Source of the DNA: RHLJ01 sp963974345
GTDB lineage: Bacteria > Bacteroidota > Rhodothermia > Balneolales > Balneolaceae
Reading direction: 5' to 3'
Assembly: GCA_963974345.1 (NCBI GenBank)
Contig: CAXBBW010000018.1
Coordinates: 1-64,000, forward strand
DNA: 64,000 nt
Made by a program: the position numbers and the translations under genes. Within the stretch, counting starts at the first letter, position 1; each line of letters starts with the position of its first letter. Of the stretch, positions 35,777 to 44,531 are shown piece by piece. The notes under the pieces are model-generated. The model did not search any database. It was not told the origin of the DNA and saw only the letters and a program-made list of their open reading frames with translations.

Positions 35777-37071
35777 AATATTTTAGCACTAAAAACGAAG
35801 TATCACCTGTTTCATTCCAAGAAGCTATCTTTAAAGGCTTGCCAGCAGACAATGGGTTATTTATGCCTGAGCAAATTCCGGTACTTCCCTCCTCTTTTTT
35901 TGATGGAATTTCGAACCTAACATTACCCGAAATTGGATTTGAAGTCATTCGCCCTTTTGTTGATGGAGAAATACCTGATTCGGATTTAAAAAAGATTATC
36001 GAAGATACATTGAGTTTCGATATACCTCTTGTTAAAATTAAAGATGGAGTTTATTCACTTGAGTTGTTTCACGGTCCTACCCTTGCTTTTAAGGATGTTG
36101 GAGCTCGATTCTTAGCGAGATCACTGAGTTACTTCACTAAGCAAAAAGAGCAGAAACTAACGGTACTTGTGGCTACTTCAGGCGATACAGGAAGTGCGGT
36201 TGCTAATGGCTTTTATAATGTTCCAAACATTGAAGTAATCATACTTTACCCTTCAGGAAAAGTAAGTACTTTTCAAGAACAACAGATGACAACTCTTGGA
36301 GGAAACATTACAGCCTTAGAAGTTGATGGAACCTTCGATGATTGTCAAAAACTGGTTAAAGAAGCTTTTCTAGATGAAGAACTCCGTACCTCAAAAAATC
36401 TTACTTCAGCTAACTCAATAAATATGGCAAGGTTGTTACCACAAAGCGTGTATTATTTTCATGCATGGGCTCAACTTACATCAGATGAAAAAAAGAACGC
36501 TGTCTTTTCAATCCCAAGTGGTAATTATGGCAATCTTTCTGCTGGCTTAATAGCCCAGCGAATGGGACTACCCGTAAAGCACTTTTTAGCATGCTCTAAC
36601 GCCAATGATACTGTTCCTCACTATTTATGGAATGGAGAATTTGAACCTAAGCCAAGCATCGAAACCATTTCAAATGCAATGGATGTAGGTAATCCAAGTA
36701 ATTTTGTTCGAATGCTTCATTTGTTCGGAGGAAATCATTCGAACATGACCGACAAAATCACTGGTTATGCTTATACCGATGAAAGTACTAGAAGTACCAT
36801 ACAGAAAACTTTTGCTCTAACAGGTTATACATTAGATCCTCATGGAGCTGTTGGTTATATGGGCTTGGCTGATTATCAGAATTCTCATAAAGTAACCGGT
36901 ATTGTTTTGGAAACCGCACATCCTGTTAAGTTTAATCAAACTGTAGAGGAAGAAATTGGGATTAAAGTGCCTCTTCCATCACACGTAGAATCTACAAACT
37001 TGGAGAAGAAAAGTATTTCATTTTCTAAAGATTTTGGCGATTTTAAAAACTTTTTAAAAGATACGTATTAG
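35773..37071 (+). CDS. thrC: Threonine synthase
   Basis: PLP-dependent enzyme that turns O-phosphohomoserine into threonine. The 432-residue length fits the shorter ThrC group of Proteobacteria and Bacteroidota. Features are MKYFSTKNEVSPVSFQEAIFKGLP, LFHGPTLAFKDVGARFLAR (the Lys bears PLP), ATSGDTGSAVANGFYN (phosphate-binding loop) and IPSGNYGNLSAGLIAQRMGLP. Overlaps thrB by 4 bases; last biosynthetic gene of the operon. Confidence 0.97.
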   Translation: MKYFSTKNEVSPVSFQEAIFKGLPADNGLFMPEQIPVLPSSFFDGISNLTLPEIGFEVIRPFVDGEIPDSDLKKIIEDTLSFDIPLVKIKDGVYSLELFHGPTLAFKDVGARFLARSLSYFTKQKEQKLTVLVATSGDTGSAVANGFYNVPNIEVIILYPSGKVSTFQEQQMTTLGGNITALEVDGTFDDCQKLVKEAFLDEELRTSKNLTSANSINMARLLPQSVYYFHAWAQLTSDEKKNAVFSIPSGNYGNLSAGLIAQRMGLPVKHFLACSNANDTVPHYLWNGEFEPKPSIETISNAMDVGNPSNFVRMLHLFGGNHSNMTDKITGYAYTDESTRSTIQKTFALTGYTLDPHGAVGYMGLADYQNSHKVTGIVLETAHPVKFNQTVEEEIGIKVPLPSHVESTNLEKKSISFSKDFGDFKNFLKDTY

Positions 37072-37079
37072 TAAAAGTT

Positions 37080-37991
37080 ATGATTAAATCGTGGGTACAA
37101 AATATAAAGTCTCCTTGGACCGTCACGGTAATTTCTATACTTATTTCAGAGATAGTATTTATAATAATAGGCTTAATTTTTTTGGGAGATATTCCACTTT
37201 TAGGTGTACTTCTTTCATTTATAATACCTGCCTCTTCAGCTTACCCTATATCCTCAATATTGCTCCAGAATCAAGCTAAAATTGAGGCACAAAAAAATGA
37301 GTTAGAACATCTTGATAAGATTAATAAAAAGCTTTTTACAACCATTTCTCATGATATTAAAAGCCCATTAGCAAATATCTCCCCTTTAGTTGAATTGATT
37401 GGTTCTAAATCTATTTCTGAAGAAGAAGCAAAGCTTTTTATAAAGGATTTAGGCTCTTCAGTAAACCTAATCTTAGAATTTCTGGATGATATTTTAAAAT
37501 GGAGTTTATATCAAATAAATAAAAAGCCTCTTGAACCAGAGATATTTGATACAGAAGAGGTCCTTAGCCAAAGCTTGAGCCTTTACAAACATATATTTTC
37601 TCAAAAAAAGCTAACTTTAAAACAGGGAAATCTAAGTAGTCCTATTCTAGTTGATAAAGGGAGTTATTCTTTCGCCATTCGTAATATCCTTCAAAATGCT
37701 ATTAAGTATACGGGGAGTGGTGGAACGATTGAGATTCATGTTGAAGAGAAGTACGATCACATTATTACAGTTATAAGTGATAATGGAATTGGGATGAAGA
37801 AGGAACAGATTGAAAGAATTAAATCTAAGACAAATTACCACTCTACTATGGGAACAGATGAAGAGCATGAAACAGGATTCGGATTGCGAACTGCAATTGA
37901 ATATCTAGAAAAACAAAATGGTAAATTGGTAATTCACTCAGAAAAAAATTCAGGGACAAAAATTTCGGTTATACTTCCTGTGGCTAATTAA
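37080..37991 (+). CDS. Membrane sensor histidine kinase, small
   Basis: A 303-residue kinase with two membrane segments (about 13-33 and 37-57), a short coiled coil (QAKIEAQKNELEHLDKINK), and the kinase core: H-box TISHDIKSPLANISPLVELI with the phospho-His, N-box IRNILQNAIKYTG, G1 VISDNGIGMKKEQ and G2 ETGFGLRTAIEYLEKQ. There is no sensor or receiver domain, and no response regulator nearby. It lies 8 bases after thrC on the same strand, so it is probably co-transcribed with threonine genes; any regulatory link is unproved. Confidence 0.88.
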   Translation: MIKSWVQNIKSPWTVTVISILISEIVFIIIGLIFLGDIPLLGVLLSFIIPASSAYPISSILLQNQAKIEAQKNELEHLDKINKKLFTTISHDIKSPLANISPLVELIGSKSISEEEAKLFIKDLGSSVNLILEFLDDILKWSLYQINKKPLEPEIFDTEEVLSQSLSLYKHIFSQKKLTLKQGNLSSPILVDKGSYSFAIRNILQNAIKYTGSGGTIEIHVEEKYDHIITVISDNGIGMKKEQIERIKSKTNYHSTMGTDEEHETGFGLRTAIEYLEKQNGKLVIHSEKNSGTKISVILPVAN

Positions 37992-38046
37992 TAGCAATAA
38001 GATAGTTTATCTTAATGTTCTTCTACTTCAATTAAATTAAGTTTAT

Positions 38047-39381
38047 ATGAAATCCTACAATCGGTTACCCCTTCTTTTACTTATCCCCTTTTTTCTTTTT
38101 AATTCTCTTAAAGCTCAGGATCCAACTCGATTTGTAAATGAAATTCAAACCATTCAAAACAAAGATTTTCAAATTGATAAAAGTAAAGAAGTTGTTGTTT
38201 TTACGGGAAGCTCAAGTGTTAGAATGTGGCGAAATGTTCCAGATGTTTTTCCTACTATAAATGCTCTAAATACTGGATTTGGTGGCTCTGAATTTTCTGA
38301 TCTTATTCATTATCGTAAAGAACTTATTTTTGATTTAAAACCTGATCGAATTTTTATTTATGAAGGTGATAACGATGTTAGTTCTGGAAAATCCCCTGAA
38401 ACTATTCTAGCCGATGCAAAGAAACTATTAAGCTTTATACGAGGTGAACTTCCTAGTGTACCAATTTATTTTATTTCACCAAAACCAAGTATCTCCCGAT
38501 GGGAACTTGAAGATCAATACTTAGAGACTAACCTTTTACTAAAAGAACTGGCAGAATCGAACGAAAATGTTAATTACATAGACGTTTGGTATCCAATGCT
38601 CAATGAATCTGGTGAGCCTATTTCAGATATATTTATTGAGGATAACCTTCATATGAATGCTAAAGGTTATAAGATTTGGGAAGATGTAATAAGTAAAGAA
38701 GCAAGATTGATTACAAGAAATCAAATTATTAGTTCGTATAACCAATGGAACAAAAAGCAGAATGATTGGGCTAATTTTGAAAGATTTAAAGATGAAAACA
38801 CTATGATTAAACCTCCTGCATCAAATGAAAACCGAGTAGTTTTTATGGGGAATTCTATTACCCAAGGTTGGGCAGATACCGTCCCTGAATTTTTTGAGGA
38901 TAACCCATATATAGAACGAGGAATTAGTGGGCAAACTACTCCTCAAATGTTGGTTCGTTTTAGACAAGATGTAATCGATTTACAGCCCAAGGTTGTGGTA
39001 ATTCTCGCTGGCACAAATGATATTGCAGGAAATACGGGACAGGCAACTAATAAAATGATTCAGGATAATCTTGCAAGTATGGCCGAATTAGCACACTCGA
39101 ATGGTATTAAAGTAGTTCTTTCCTCTATCCTTCCTGCATATGATTACCCTTGGCGTAAAGGTACACTACCATCACAACGAATTATTGACATTAACAACTG
39201 GTTGAAAGAGTACTCTGATATGAACGGTCATGTTTATTTGGATTACTGGACTCCAATGGCTGATGAAAGAAATGGAATGAAAAGTGAGTACACCTATGAT
39301 GGTGTACATGTTACAAAAGAAGGGTATTTAAAAATGCAAAGCCTTGTAGTACCTGCTATAAATAAAGCTTTATCTAAGTAA
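38047..39381 (+). CDS. Exported protein with two SGNH/GDSL hydrolase domains
   Basis: A signal peptide (ends LKAQ) is followed by two SGNH-type esterase domains. Domain 1 (about 45-225) has FTGSSSVRMW (block I Ser), NTGFGGSEFSDL, YEGDNDVSSG and DNLHMNAKGY (Asp-x-x-His). Domain 2 (about 260-440) has FMGNSITQGW, ERGISGQTTPQML, LAGTNDIAGN and YDGVHVTKEGY. Each therefore keeps the Ser, Gly, Asn and His blocks, so both may be active; sugar deacetylases often have this fold. A methyltransferase gene follows within 3 bases. Confidence 0.88.
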   Translation: MKSYNRLPLLLLIPFFLFNSLKAQDPTRFVNEIQTIQNKDFQIDKSKEVVVFTGSSSVRMWRNVPDVFPTINALNTGFGGSEFSDLIHYRKELIFDLKPDRIFIYEGDNDVSSGKSPETILADAKKLLSFIRGELPSVPIYFISPKPSISRWELEDQYLETNLLLKELAESNENVNYIDVWYPMLNESGEPISDIFIEDNLHMNAKGYKIWEDVISKEARLITRNQIISSYNQWNKKQNDWANFERFKDENTMIKPPASNENRVVFMGNSITQGWADTVPEFFEDNPYIERGISGQTTPQMLVRFRQDVIDLQPKVVVILAGTNDIAGNTGQATNKMIQDNLASMAELAHSNGIKVVLSSILPAYDYPWRKGTLPSQRIIDINNWLKEYSDMNGHVYLDYWTPMADERNGMKSEYTYDGVHVTKEGYLKMQSLVVPAINKALSK

Positions 39382-39383
39382 TA

Positions 39384-39992
39384 TTGAGTATTAATACTAA
39401 TTCTTGGAATAGAATCCGATATACCATCTATCGTCCATTCTATGATATTATTGCAAGCTATTTCAGACCTTTTAGAAAACGCTCTATTGATTCTCTTGAG
39501 ATAAAACCAACCGATAAAGTTTTAATTTTGGGAGCTGGGACTGGACTCGATTTAGAATTCTTGAATGGTCATGAGCATATCTATGCCATCGACATCACTC
39601 CTTCAATGATTGATAAGCTTGAAAAGGAAGCTCAATTTCTTGGCTTAGAAGTTGAAACTAGAGTTATGGATGGAAGTAACCTTGATTTTGAGGATGAATC
39701 CTTTGATGTTGTAATTCTACATTTAATTATAGCTGTTATACCTGATCCAATTAACTGTCTTAAGGAAACAGAACGAGTTCTAAAATCTGGTGGTAAGTTC
39801 ACTATTATGGATAAGTTTATTAAACCAGGAAGCAAACCAAGCTTTCTTAGAGTACTTCTAAACCCCATTACCAATCTGTTAGCTACTAACATTAATCGTG
39901 ATATAGATGAACTGATTTCAGAAACCGCATTGGTAAAGGAATCAGATCAAAGTTTGAACTCTATATTTAGGTTAATAAAGGGTTCAAAATAA
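39384..39992 (+). CDS. Class I SAM-dependent methyltransferase
   Basis: 202 residues, TTG start right after the hydrolase gene. Motif I VLILGAGTGLDLEFL, an acidic AIDITPSMIDKLEKEA and the post-motif segment LKETERVLKSGGKFTIMDKF mark a Methyltransf_11/25-type fold resembling UbiE-like enzymes. It starts IRYTIYRPFYDIIASYFRPFRKRSIDSL, as in small phospholipid or quinone methyltransferases, but the substrate cannot be named. Convergent with the next gene. Confidence 0.8.
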   Translation: MSINTNSWNRIRYTIYRPFYDIIASYFRPFRKRSIDSLEIKPTDKVLILGAGTGLDLEFLNGHEHIYAIDITPSMIDKLEKEAQFLGLEVETRVMDGSNLDFEDESFDVVILHLIIAVIPDPINCLKETERVLKSGGKFTIMDKFIKPGSKPSFLRVLLNPITNLLATNINRDIDELISETALVKESDQSLNSIFRLIKGSK

Positions 39993-39994
39993 GC

Positions 39995-41959
39995 TTAATC
40001 GGGTTCTACACTTACAAATCGTGCAATATTCCTAGACATCTCAATTCGAGTTAGAAACGACTGCATAATCCTTAAATAAAGTTCTTTTCCAAGTATTTTA
40101 TCCTCTATTCCAGCATCAATATTCGGGTTATCATTTACCTCAATAACATATACTTTGCCTTTCACTTCTTTCAAATCTACACCATACAACCCATCTCCCA
40201 TTAAAGAAGCGGCTTTAGTTGCAGCTTGGATTACTTTCTTAGGCACTTCTGATAATGGTAGTGTCTCGAAATCACCAGATGGATCTTTTTCATCACTTTT
40301 CCAATCATAAATCTGCCAATGACCTTTTGCCATATAATATTTACATGCAAAGAGTGGTTGATTATCTAACACTCCAATTCTCCAATCATAATCAGATGGT
40401 AGAAAAGCTTGTCCAATCACTAATTCCGACTTTTTAAAAAGTGCATTTAGATTTTCCTTAAGCTCAATCTCATTATTTACTTTAAGAACACCAATTGAAA
40501 ATGCACTATCTGGTTGCTTTAAAATAATCGGGTATACTATACTTTCTAGAAGCTTCTTTTTTAACTCACCTTTAAAGAAAACATGCGTTTCGGGAGTATT
40601 TAAGTTATTTATTCTTAAGCGTTCATTAAGGTAAATCTTATTAGAACATCTTAGAATAGACCAAGGGTCATCAATTACAACCAGTCCTTCTGCATACGCT
40701 TTTCGAGCAAATTGATAGGTATAATTATTCACATTCGTTGTTTCCCTAATAAAAAGAGCATCGAACTCAGATAGTCTATTCAAATCATCTTTATGAATGT
40801 ATTCTGTATAGAAATCCAAATCTTCAGCTATATCATTGAACAACTTCAAAGCCTTTTTATCTGAAGGCGGATGCTCTTCGTTTGGATTTACAAGAATCGC
40901 TAAATCGTACTTATACGGCTTCATTCTCTTTCGATGGAATCTCTTAGTTTCGAAGTATTTTTTTGCGAACAGCTGAATATTTTCAAAATCACTAGCATCT
41001 ACCTTATCCAGACTTTTCGGAATTATCTTTATTATTTCCCATTTGGTTGATTTAGAAAAGTAAACTCGAAATAATGGAGCTTCAAAAAGCTGGTAAATTT
41101 TTTGCCCTAAGTTTTTGAAAGAAGCATCAATGGTTTGTCCGAAATAAATATCCAGCTCTAATTTATCTCCACTAATTTTCTGAAGTGATTTTTGAATTAT
41201 TTCATCGATATCATCGGTAATAGAACGAATAACACTCGTATCTTTCATATCACGAATGGTCGTTACGCTAGGTATAACACGGTGCTCTCTAGCTGATGCT
41301 AAAAGCGATACGTAATAACCCAGCGTCTGATATTTATATGAACTGCACAAATTGAATACTCTAAGATTTTTCCTAGAAAAAAAATCTGAATCTGAGGTAT
41401 AATCCTTTGCTGAAATTACTTTTACATGATTAATATTAAGGTTCCAGCGTTTAGGTTTATCAACTACAATTATATTAGTAACGCGATTTATATCTGATAT
41501 TTGAGGCAGTTCAAATACCATTCGAAGTGCGTCTCTTCCTTCTTCATAGTAATCTTCGATAAGCTCCGTTGAATGATATCCAGATCTATTATACCACGAA
41601 ATTAAAGAAGCATTATCCACATCAACTTCTAAAGAAATTCGTTCGAATCCATGTGAAATAGCAAAATTTTCGACGTATTTAAGCAATGAAATACCAACGC
41701 CAGTTCCTTGATATTCTGGTAATACAGCAATCGAAAATACTCTAAGAGTCCTTTTATGCATATGCACTGTAAGACTTCCTACTTCTTTCTTCGATTTACC
41801 TAAATTAATTTCAGCGAACCAAACTCTTTGAAAAGGACTGTTCAAACTCAACCTTAAAGTTCGGCGAGGGCATTGCTGAAAAGGTTGGAATGTAGATTTC
41901 TCAATATTTTCAAGAAGATTAAGGTCATTGAGTGTTGATCTTCTTATAGTAGCATTCAT
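39995..41959 (-). CDS. GNAT acetyltransferase fused to RimK-type ATP-grasp ligase
   Basis: A 654-residue fusion. Residues 1-155 are a GNAT N-acetyltransferase (acetyl-CoA loop FSIAVLPEYQGTGVGISLLKYVE). Residues about 165-360 match the N-terminal part of RimK-family proteins (NHVKVISAKDYTSDSDFF). Residues about 410-654 are an ATP-grasp ligase (YPIILKQPDSAFSIGVLKV, GQAFLPSDYDWRIGVLD, GDGLYGVDLKEV, VYVIEVNDNPNIDAG with the metal-binding Glu/Asn). ATP-grasp RimK relatives add amino acids such as glutamate to protein or peptide ends. The target of this fusion is unknown. It is monocistronic. Confidence 0.85.
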   Translation of the reverse strand: MNATIRRSTLNDLNLLENIEKSTFQPFQQCPRRTLRLSLNSPFQRVWFAEINLGKSKKEVGSLTVHMHKRTLRVFSIAVLPEYQGTGVGISLLKYVENFAISHGFERISLEVDVDNASLISWYNRSGYHSTELIEDYYEEGRDALRMVFELPQISDINRVTNIIVVDKPKRWNLNINHVKVISAKDYTSDSDFFSRKNLRVFNLCSSYKYQTLGYYVSLLASAREHRVIPSVTTIRDMKDTSVIRSITDDIDEIIQKSLQKISGDKLELDIYFGQTIDASFKNLGQKIYQLFEAPLFRVYFSKSTKWEIIKIIPKSLDKVDASDFENIQLFAKKYFETKRFHRKRMKPYKYDLAILVNPNEEHPPSDKKALKLFNDIAEDLDFYTEYIHKDDLNRLSEFDALFIRETTNVNNYTYQFARKAYAEGLVVIDDPWSILRCSNKIYLNERLRINNLNTPETHVFFKGELKKKLLESIVYPIILKQPDSAFSIGVLKVNNEIELKENLNALFKKSELVIGQAFLPSDYDWRIGVLDNQPLFACKYYMAKGHWQIYDWKSDEKDPSGDFETLPLSEVPKKVIQAATKAASLMGDGLYGVDLKEVKGKVYVIEVNDNPNIDAGIEDKILGKELYLRIMQSFLTRIEMSRNIARFVSVEPD

Positions 41960-42114
41960 CCAAAAAATAATTAATTAAGTTCCAATAGTACGGCTATTAC
42001 AAACAAGTTAAATCAATCGAAAAAAGAAAATATTTAATATTAGTTACCTTGATTAAAGTAGATTAAGACTAATATTTTACTTTCCTTGTATGATAACTAA
42101 CCATTTGTAGTACA

Positions 42115-42567
42115 ATGAAATACTTCTTTTGCATTCTTTTCTTTTTTGGAGTTAATACTATGACAACTGCTCAAAATTTTGACCTAACTTTTAATCATTA
42201 TGCTATAAATGTTGAAGATCTACAAACAAGCGTAGATTTTTATGAAAATGTGATGGGTTTAACACAAATCACAAATCAAACCCAAAATAATAACATTCGA
42301 TGGTTTGGGATTGGCGATCACTTAGAACTGCATGTAATCCAGGCAGATACTAAGAATATCAGTTTAATTAAAGGAGTTCATCTTTCCTTTACTCTTTCAA
42401 ATTTAGATGATTTTGTTAAACACTTAAGTTCTAAGGAAGTTTACTACGAAAGTTGGCAGGGTGAAGCTTTAACAACTAACACTAGACCAGATGGAATAAA
42501 ACAGATTTATTTACAAGACCCAGATGGTTATTGGATAGAAATTAACGACGCTGCTGCACAATACTAA
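42115..42567 (+). CDS. Exported VOC (glyoxalase-like) family protein
   Basis: 150 residues: signal peptide (FFGVNTMTTAQ) then one vicinal oxygen chelate domain (FNHYAINVEDLQTSVDFYENVMGL, HLELHVIQ, IKQIYLQDPDGYWIEIND). Metal-ligand candidates are His near 28, Glu/His in LELHV and Glu in WIEI. VOC proteins are usually cytoplasmic, so export is uncommon. Function unknown. Followed 15 bases on by an esterase gene. Confidence 0.82.
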   Translation: MKYFFCILFFFGVNTMTTAQNFDLTFNHYAINVEDLQTSVDFYENVMGLTQITNQTQNNNIRWFGIGDHLELHVIQADTKNISLIKGVHLSFTLSNLDDFVKHLSSKEVYYESWQGEALTTNTRPDGIKQIYLQDPDGYWIEINDAAAQY

Positions 42568-42582
42568 CCAAACCTTAAACAT

Positions 42583-43497
42583 ATGAAGAACCTAACCTGT
42601 TCAGCATTATACTTAATCGCATTATGCGGGATTATAACCTCATGTGATTCCCCAGAACAACTAATCCGTGAATCTTATGTGAGCGAAATAGCCGGAGAAG
42701 AGCGTGATTACTTCGTCTACCTACCAAAGAACTACGAAACCCAACCTAATAAAGAATGGCCAGTACTCATGTTTCTACATGGTAATGGCGAACGAGGAGA
42801 CGGAAAAGAGGAACTCGACTTTGCAATGGTTCATGGTCCACTTATGGAAGCTTGGGTTCAAAAAAGAGATCTTCCATTTATAATAATAAGTCCACAGCTA
42901 CATATGTTTGGTCTTGATACGGTTGGAATAGACTATCTTACTAATCGAGACACAAATAACATTCCAAGAAGACTTGAACAAGGAGTGCCAGATAGAGAAC
43001 CAGATTTTAGAACACAAGATCGAATTGAGGCGGAACCACATATAGAAGAATTCAGTGATAATCTTCCTCTAAGTGAATTTGGTTGGGATAGGGTTCAACA
43101 TGATTTAATTGGAATGCTAGATCACGTTATTGAAAATTATAACACTGACACAAACAGAGTTTATCTTTCTGGGTTAAGCTACGGTGGATTTGGGACATGG
43201 TATATGGGAAGCCATTATCCAGAACGTTTTGCTGCTATCAGTCCTGTTGTTGGCTGGGGACACCCCTCTTTAATGCCTTCTATAGCAAAAGCAAAACTTC
43301 CAGTTTGGGTTTTCGCAGGTGGAAGAGATAATACGGTTGAAAAGAAATATTTTTTTGAAGGATTAAATGTGTTGGAGGAACTAGGACATGAAGAAGTATT
43401 ATTTACTATTCATGAAGATATGAACCATGACACATGGAAGCGTGTATATGCGGGAGAAGATATTTATACGTGGTTACTCTCTCATTCAAAAAAATAG
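42583..43497 (+). CDS. Lipoprotein alpha/beta hydrolase (esterase/peptidase-like)
   Basis: 304 residues with a lipobox (GIITSC, Cys21). Alpha/beta hydrolase features are MFLHGNGERGDG (oxyanion region), LSGLSYGGFGTWYMG (nucleophile Ser in GLSYGG), VWVFAGGRDNTV (Asp) and EDMNHDTWKR (His). This resembles prolyl oligopeptidase or phospholipase/carboxylesterase-like lipoproteins of Bacteroidota. Probably acts in the periplasm or at the surface on small esters. Confidence 0.82.
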   Translation: MKNLTCSALYLIALCGIITSCDSPEQLIRESYVSEIAGEERDYFVYLPKNYETQPNKEWPVLMFLHGNGERGDGKEELDFAMVHGPLMEAWVQKRDLPFIIISPQLHMFGLDTVGIDYLTNRDTNNIPRRLEQGVPDREPDFRTQDRIEAEPHIEEFSDNLPLSEFGWDRVQHDLIGMLDHVIENYNTDTNRVYLSGLSYGGFGTWYMGSHYPERFAAISPVVGWGHPSLMPSIAKAKLPVWVFAGGRDNTVEKKYFFEGLNVLEELGHEEVLFTIHEDMNHDTWKRVYAGEDIYTWLLSHSKK

Positions 43498-43606
43498 AAT
43501 TAGGCACATTCTATATGCTTCATTGTTTAATACTATGTTAGTTTCCTGAACAAAATAGTCCTCATCTTTGTTTAAACAAGTGAAATCAAACAAAAAAATA
43601 TTACTT

Positions 43607-44113
43607 ATGGATACACTAATAGAAGATCAGGAAATATTAAACAGAATTGGGCTAAACCAGAAAAAAAGTGAAGAACTTGCTGACCAACTAAATAATTTAT
43701 TAGCTAATTATTCAGTCTTCTATCAAAATGTGCGCGGTTATCACTGGAATGTACAAGGAGATCAGTTTTTTGTACTCCATGAACAGTTTGAAGAACTATA
43801 TGAAGACTTATTTCAAAAGATTGATGAAATAGCAGAACGAGCTTTAACCCTTGGATATCACCCCGATCACAACTTTACAAAGTATTTAACTATCTCAGAA
43901 ATACCCGAAAGTCATGAAGTTAAAAATGGGGCCAAAGCAGTCGAAGAAATTCTAAGTGCCTTTAAAACTATACTACAAAAACAACGAACACTTTTAAATC
44001 TCTCTGAACTGGCAGATGATGAAGGTACAAATGCACTAATGAGTGATTATATATCAGAACAGGAAAAAATGGTTTGGATGTATTCTGCTTTTCTTAAAGA
44101 ACCAACCATTTGA
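43607..44113 (+). CDS. dps: Dps family ferritin-like DNA-protection protein
   Basis: 168 residues from the ATG at 43607 (MDTLIEDQEIL); a TTG 13 codons upstream gives a longer, unlikely start. The Dps ferroxidase ligands are visible: His in VRGYHWNVQG, and HEQFEELYEDLFQKIDEIAERAL with the Asp/Glu pair. It forms dodecamers that oxidise Fe2+ with peroxide and shield DNA in starvation or oxidative stress. A strong terminator follows. Confidence 0.92.
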   Translation: MDTLIEDQEILNRIGLNQKKSEELADQLNNLLANYSVFYQNVRGYHWNVQGDQFFVLHEQFEELYEDLFQKIDEIAERALTLGYHPDHNFTKYLTISEIPESHEVKNGAKAVEEILSAFKTILQKQRTLLNLSELADDEGTNALMSDYISEQEKMVWMYSAFLKEPTI

Positions 44114-44133
44114 AAAAATCAGTAATTAATTTC

Positions 44134-44166
44134 AAATCCCGCTTTACTTCAAAGTGGGATTTTTTA
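44134..44166 (+). terminator. Intrinsic terminator after dps
   Basis: AAATCCCGC (44134-44142) pairs with GTGGGATTT (44154-44162, one G-U), followed by Ts. It starts about 20 bases after the dps stop codon. Confidence 0.75.
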
Positions 44167-44236
44167 ATTTCTGGGTATGTTTAAAGACCTAGACCAGTTT
44201 TATGAAACGTAGAATGAACCCAATAAAAGTTGTTTA

Positions 44237-44527
44237 TTGACATTAAGAGATTTCATTCTAGATTTTAATGACCAAATCAGCCAAACCATTAAATACGGTA
44301 TGACCTGCTTTGTATTTAAAAAAAGACATTTTTGTTACCTAGCAACTGATAAAAAAACGAATAATCCGTACATTTTAATTGTGGAAGGAAGAAACATTGA
44401 GCACCCTTTACTAGTACAAGGCGATCGCAAACGAATGAAAGTTCTACCAATTAATCCAATGGAAGATATTCCGATTTCTGCAATCAACGAAATCTTTACA
44501 AAAGCTCTCCAATTTTATACAAACTGA
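44237..44527 (+). CDS. DUF1801 domain protein
   Basis: 96 residues with the DUF1801 pattern: ISQTIKYGMTCFVFKKRHFCYL then LIVEGRNIEHPLLVQGDRKRMKVLPI. The start is a TTG (MTLRDFILDFND). The family has a small alpha/beta (YdhG-like) fold, of unknown role. It lies 4 bases upstream of the serine hydrolase. Confidence 0.8.
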   Translation: MTLRDFILDFNDQISQTIKYGMTCFVFKKRHFCYLATDKKTNNPYILIVEGRNIEHPLLVQGDRKRMKVLPINPMEDIPISAINEIFTKALQFYTN

Positions 44528-44531
44528 AATA

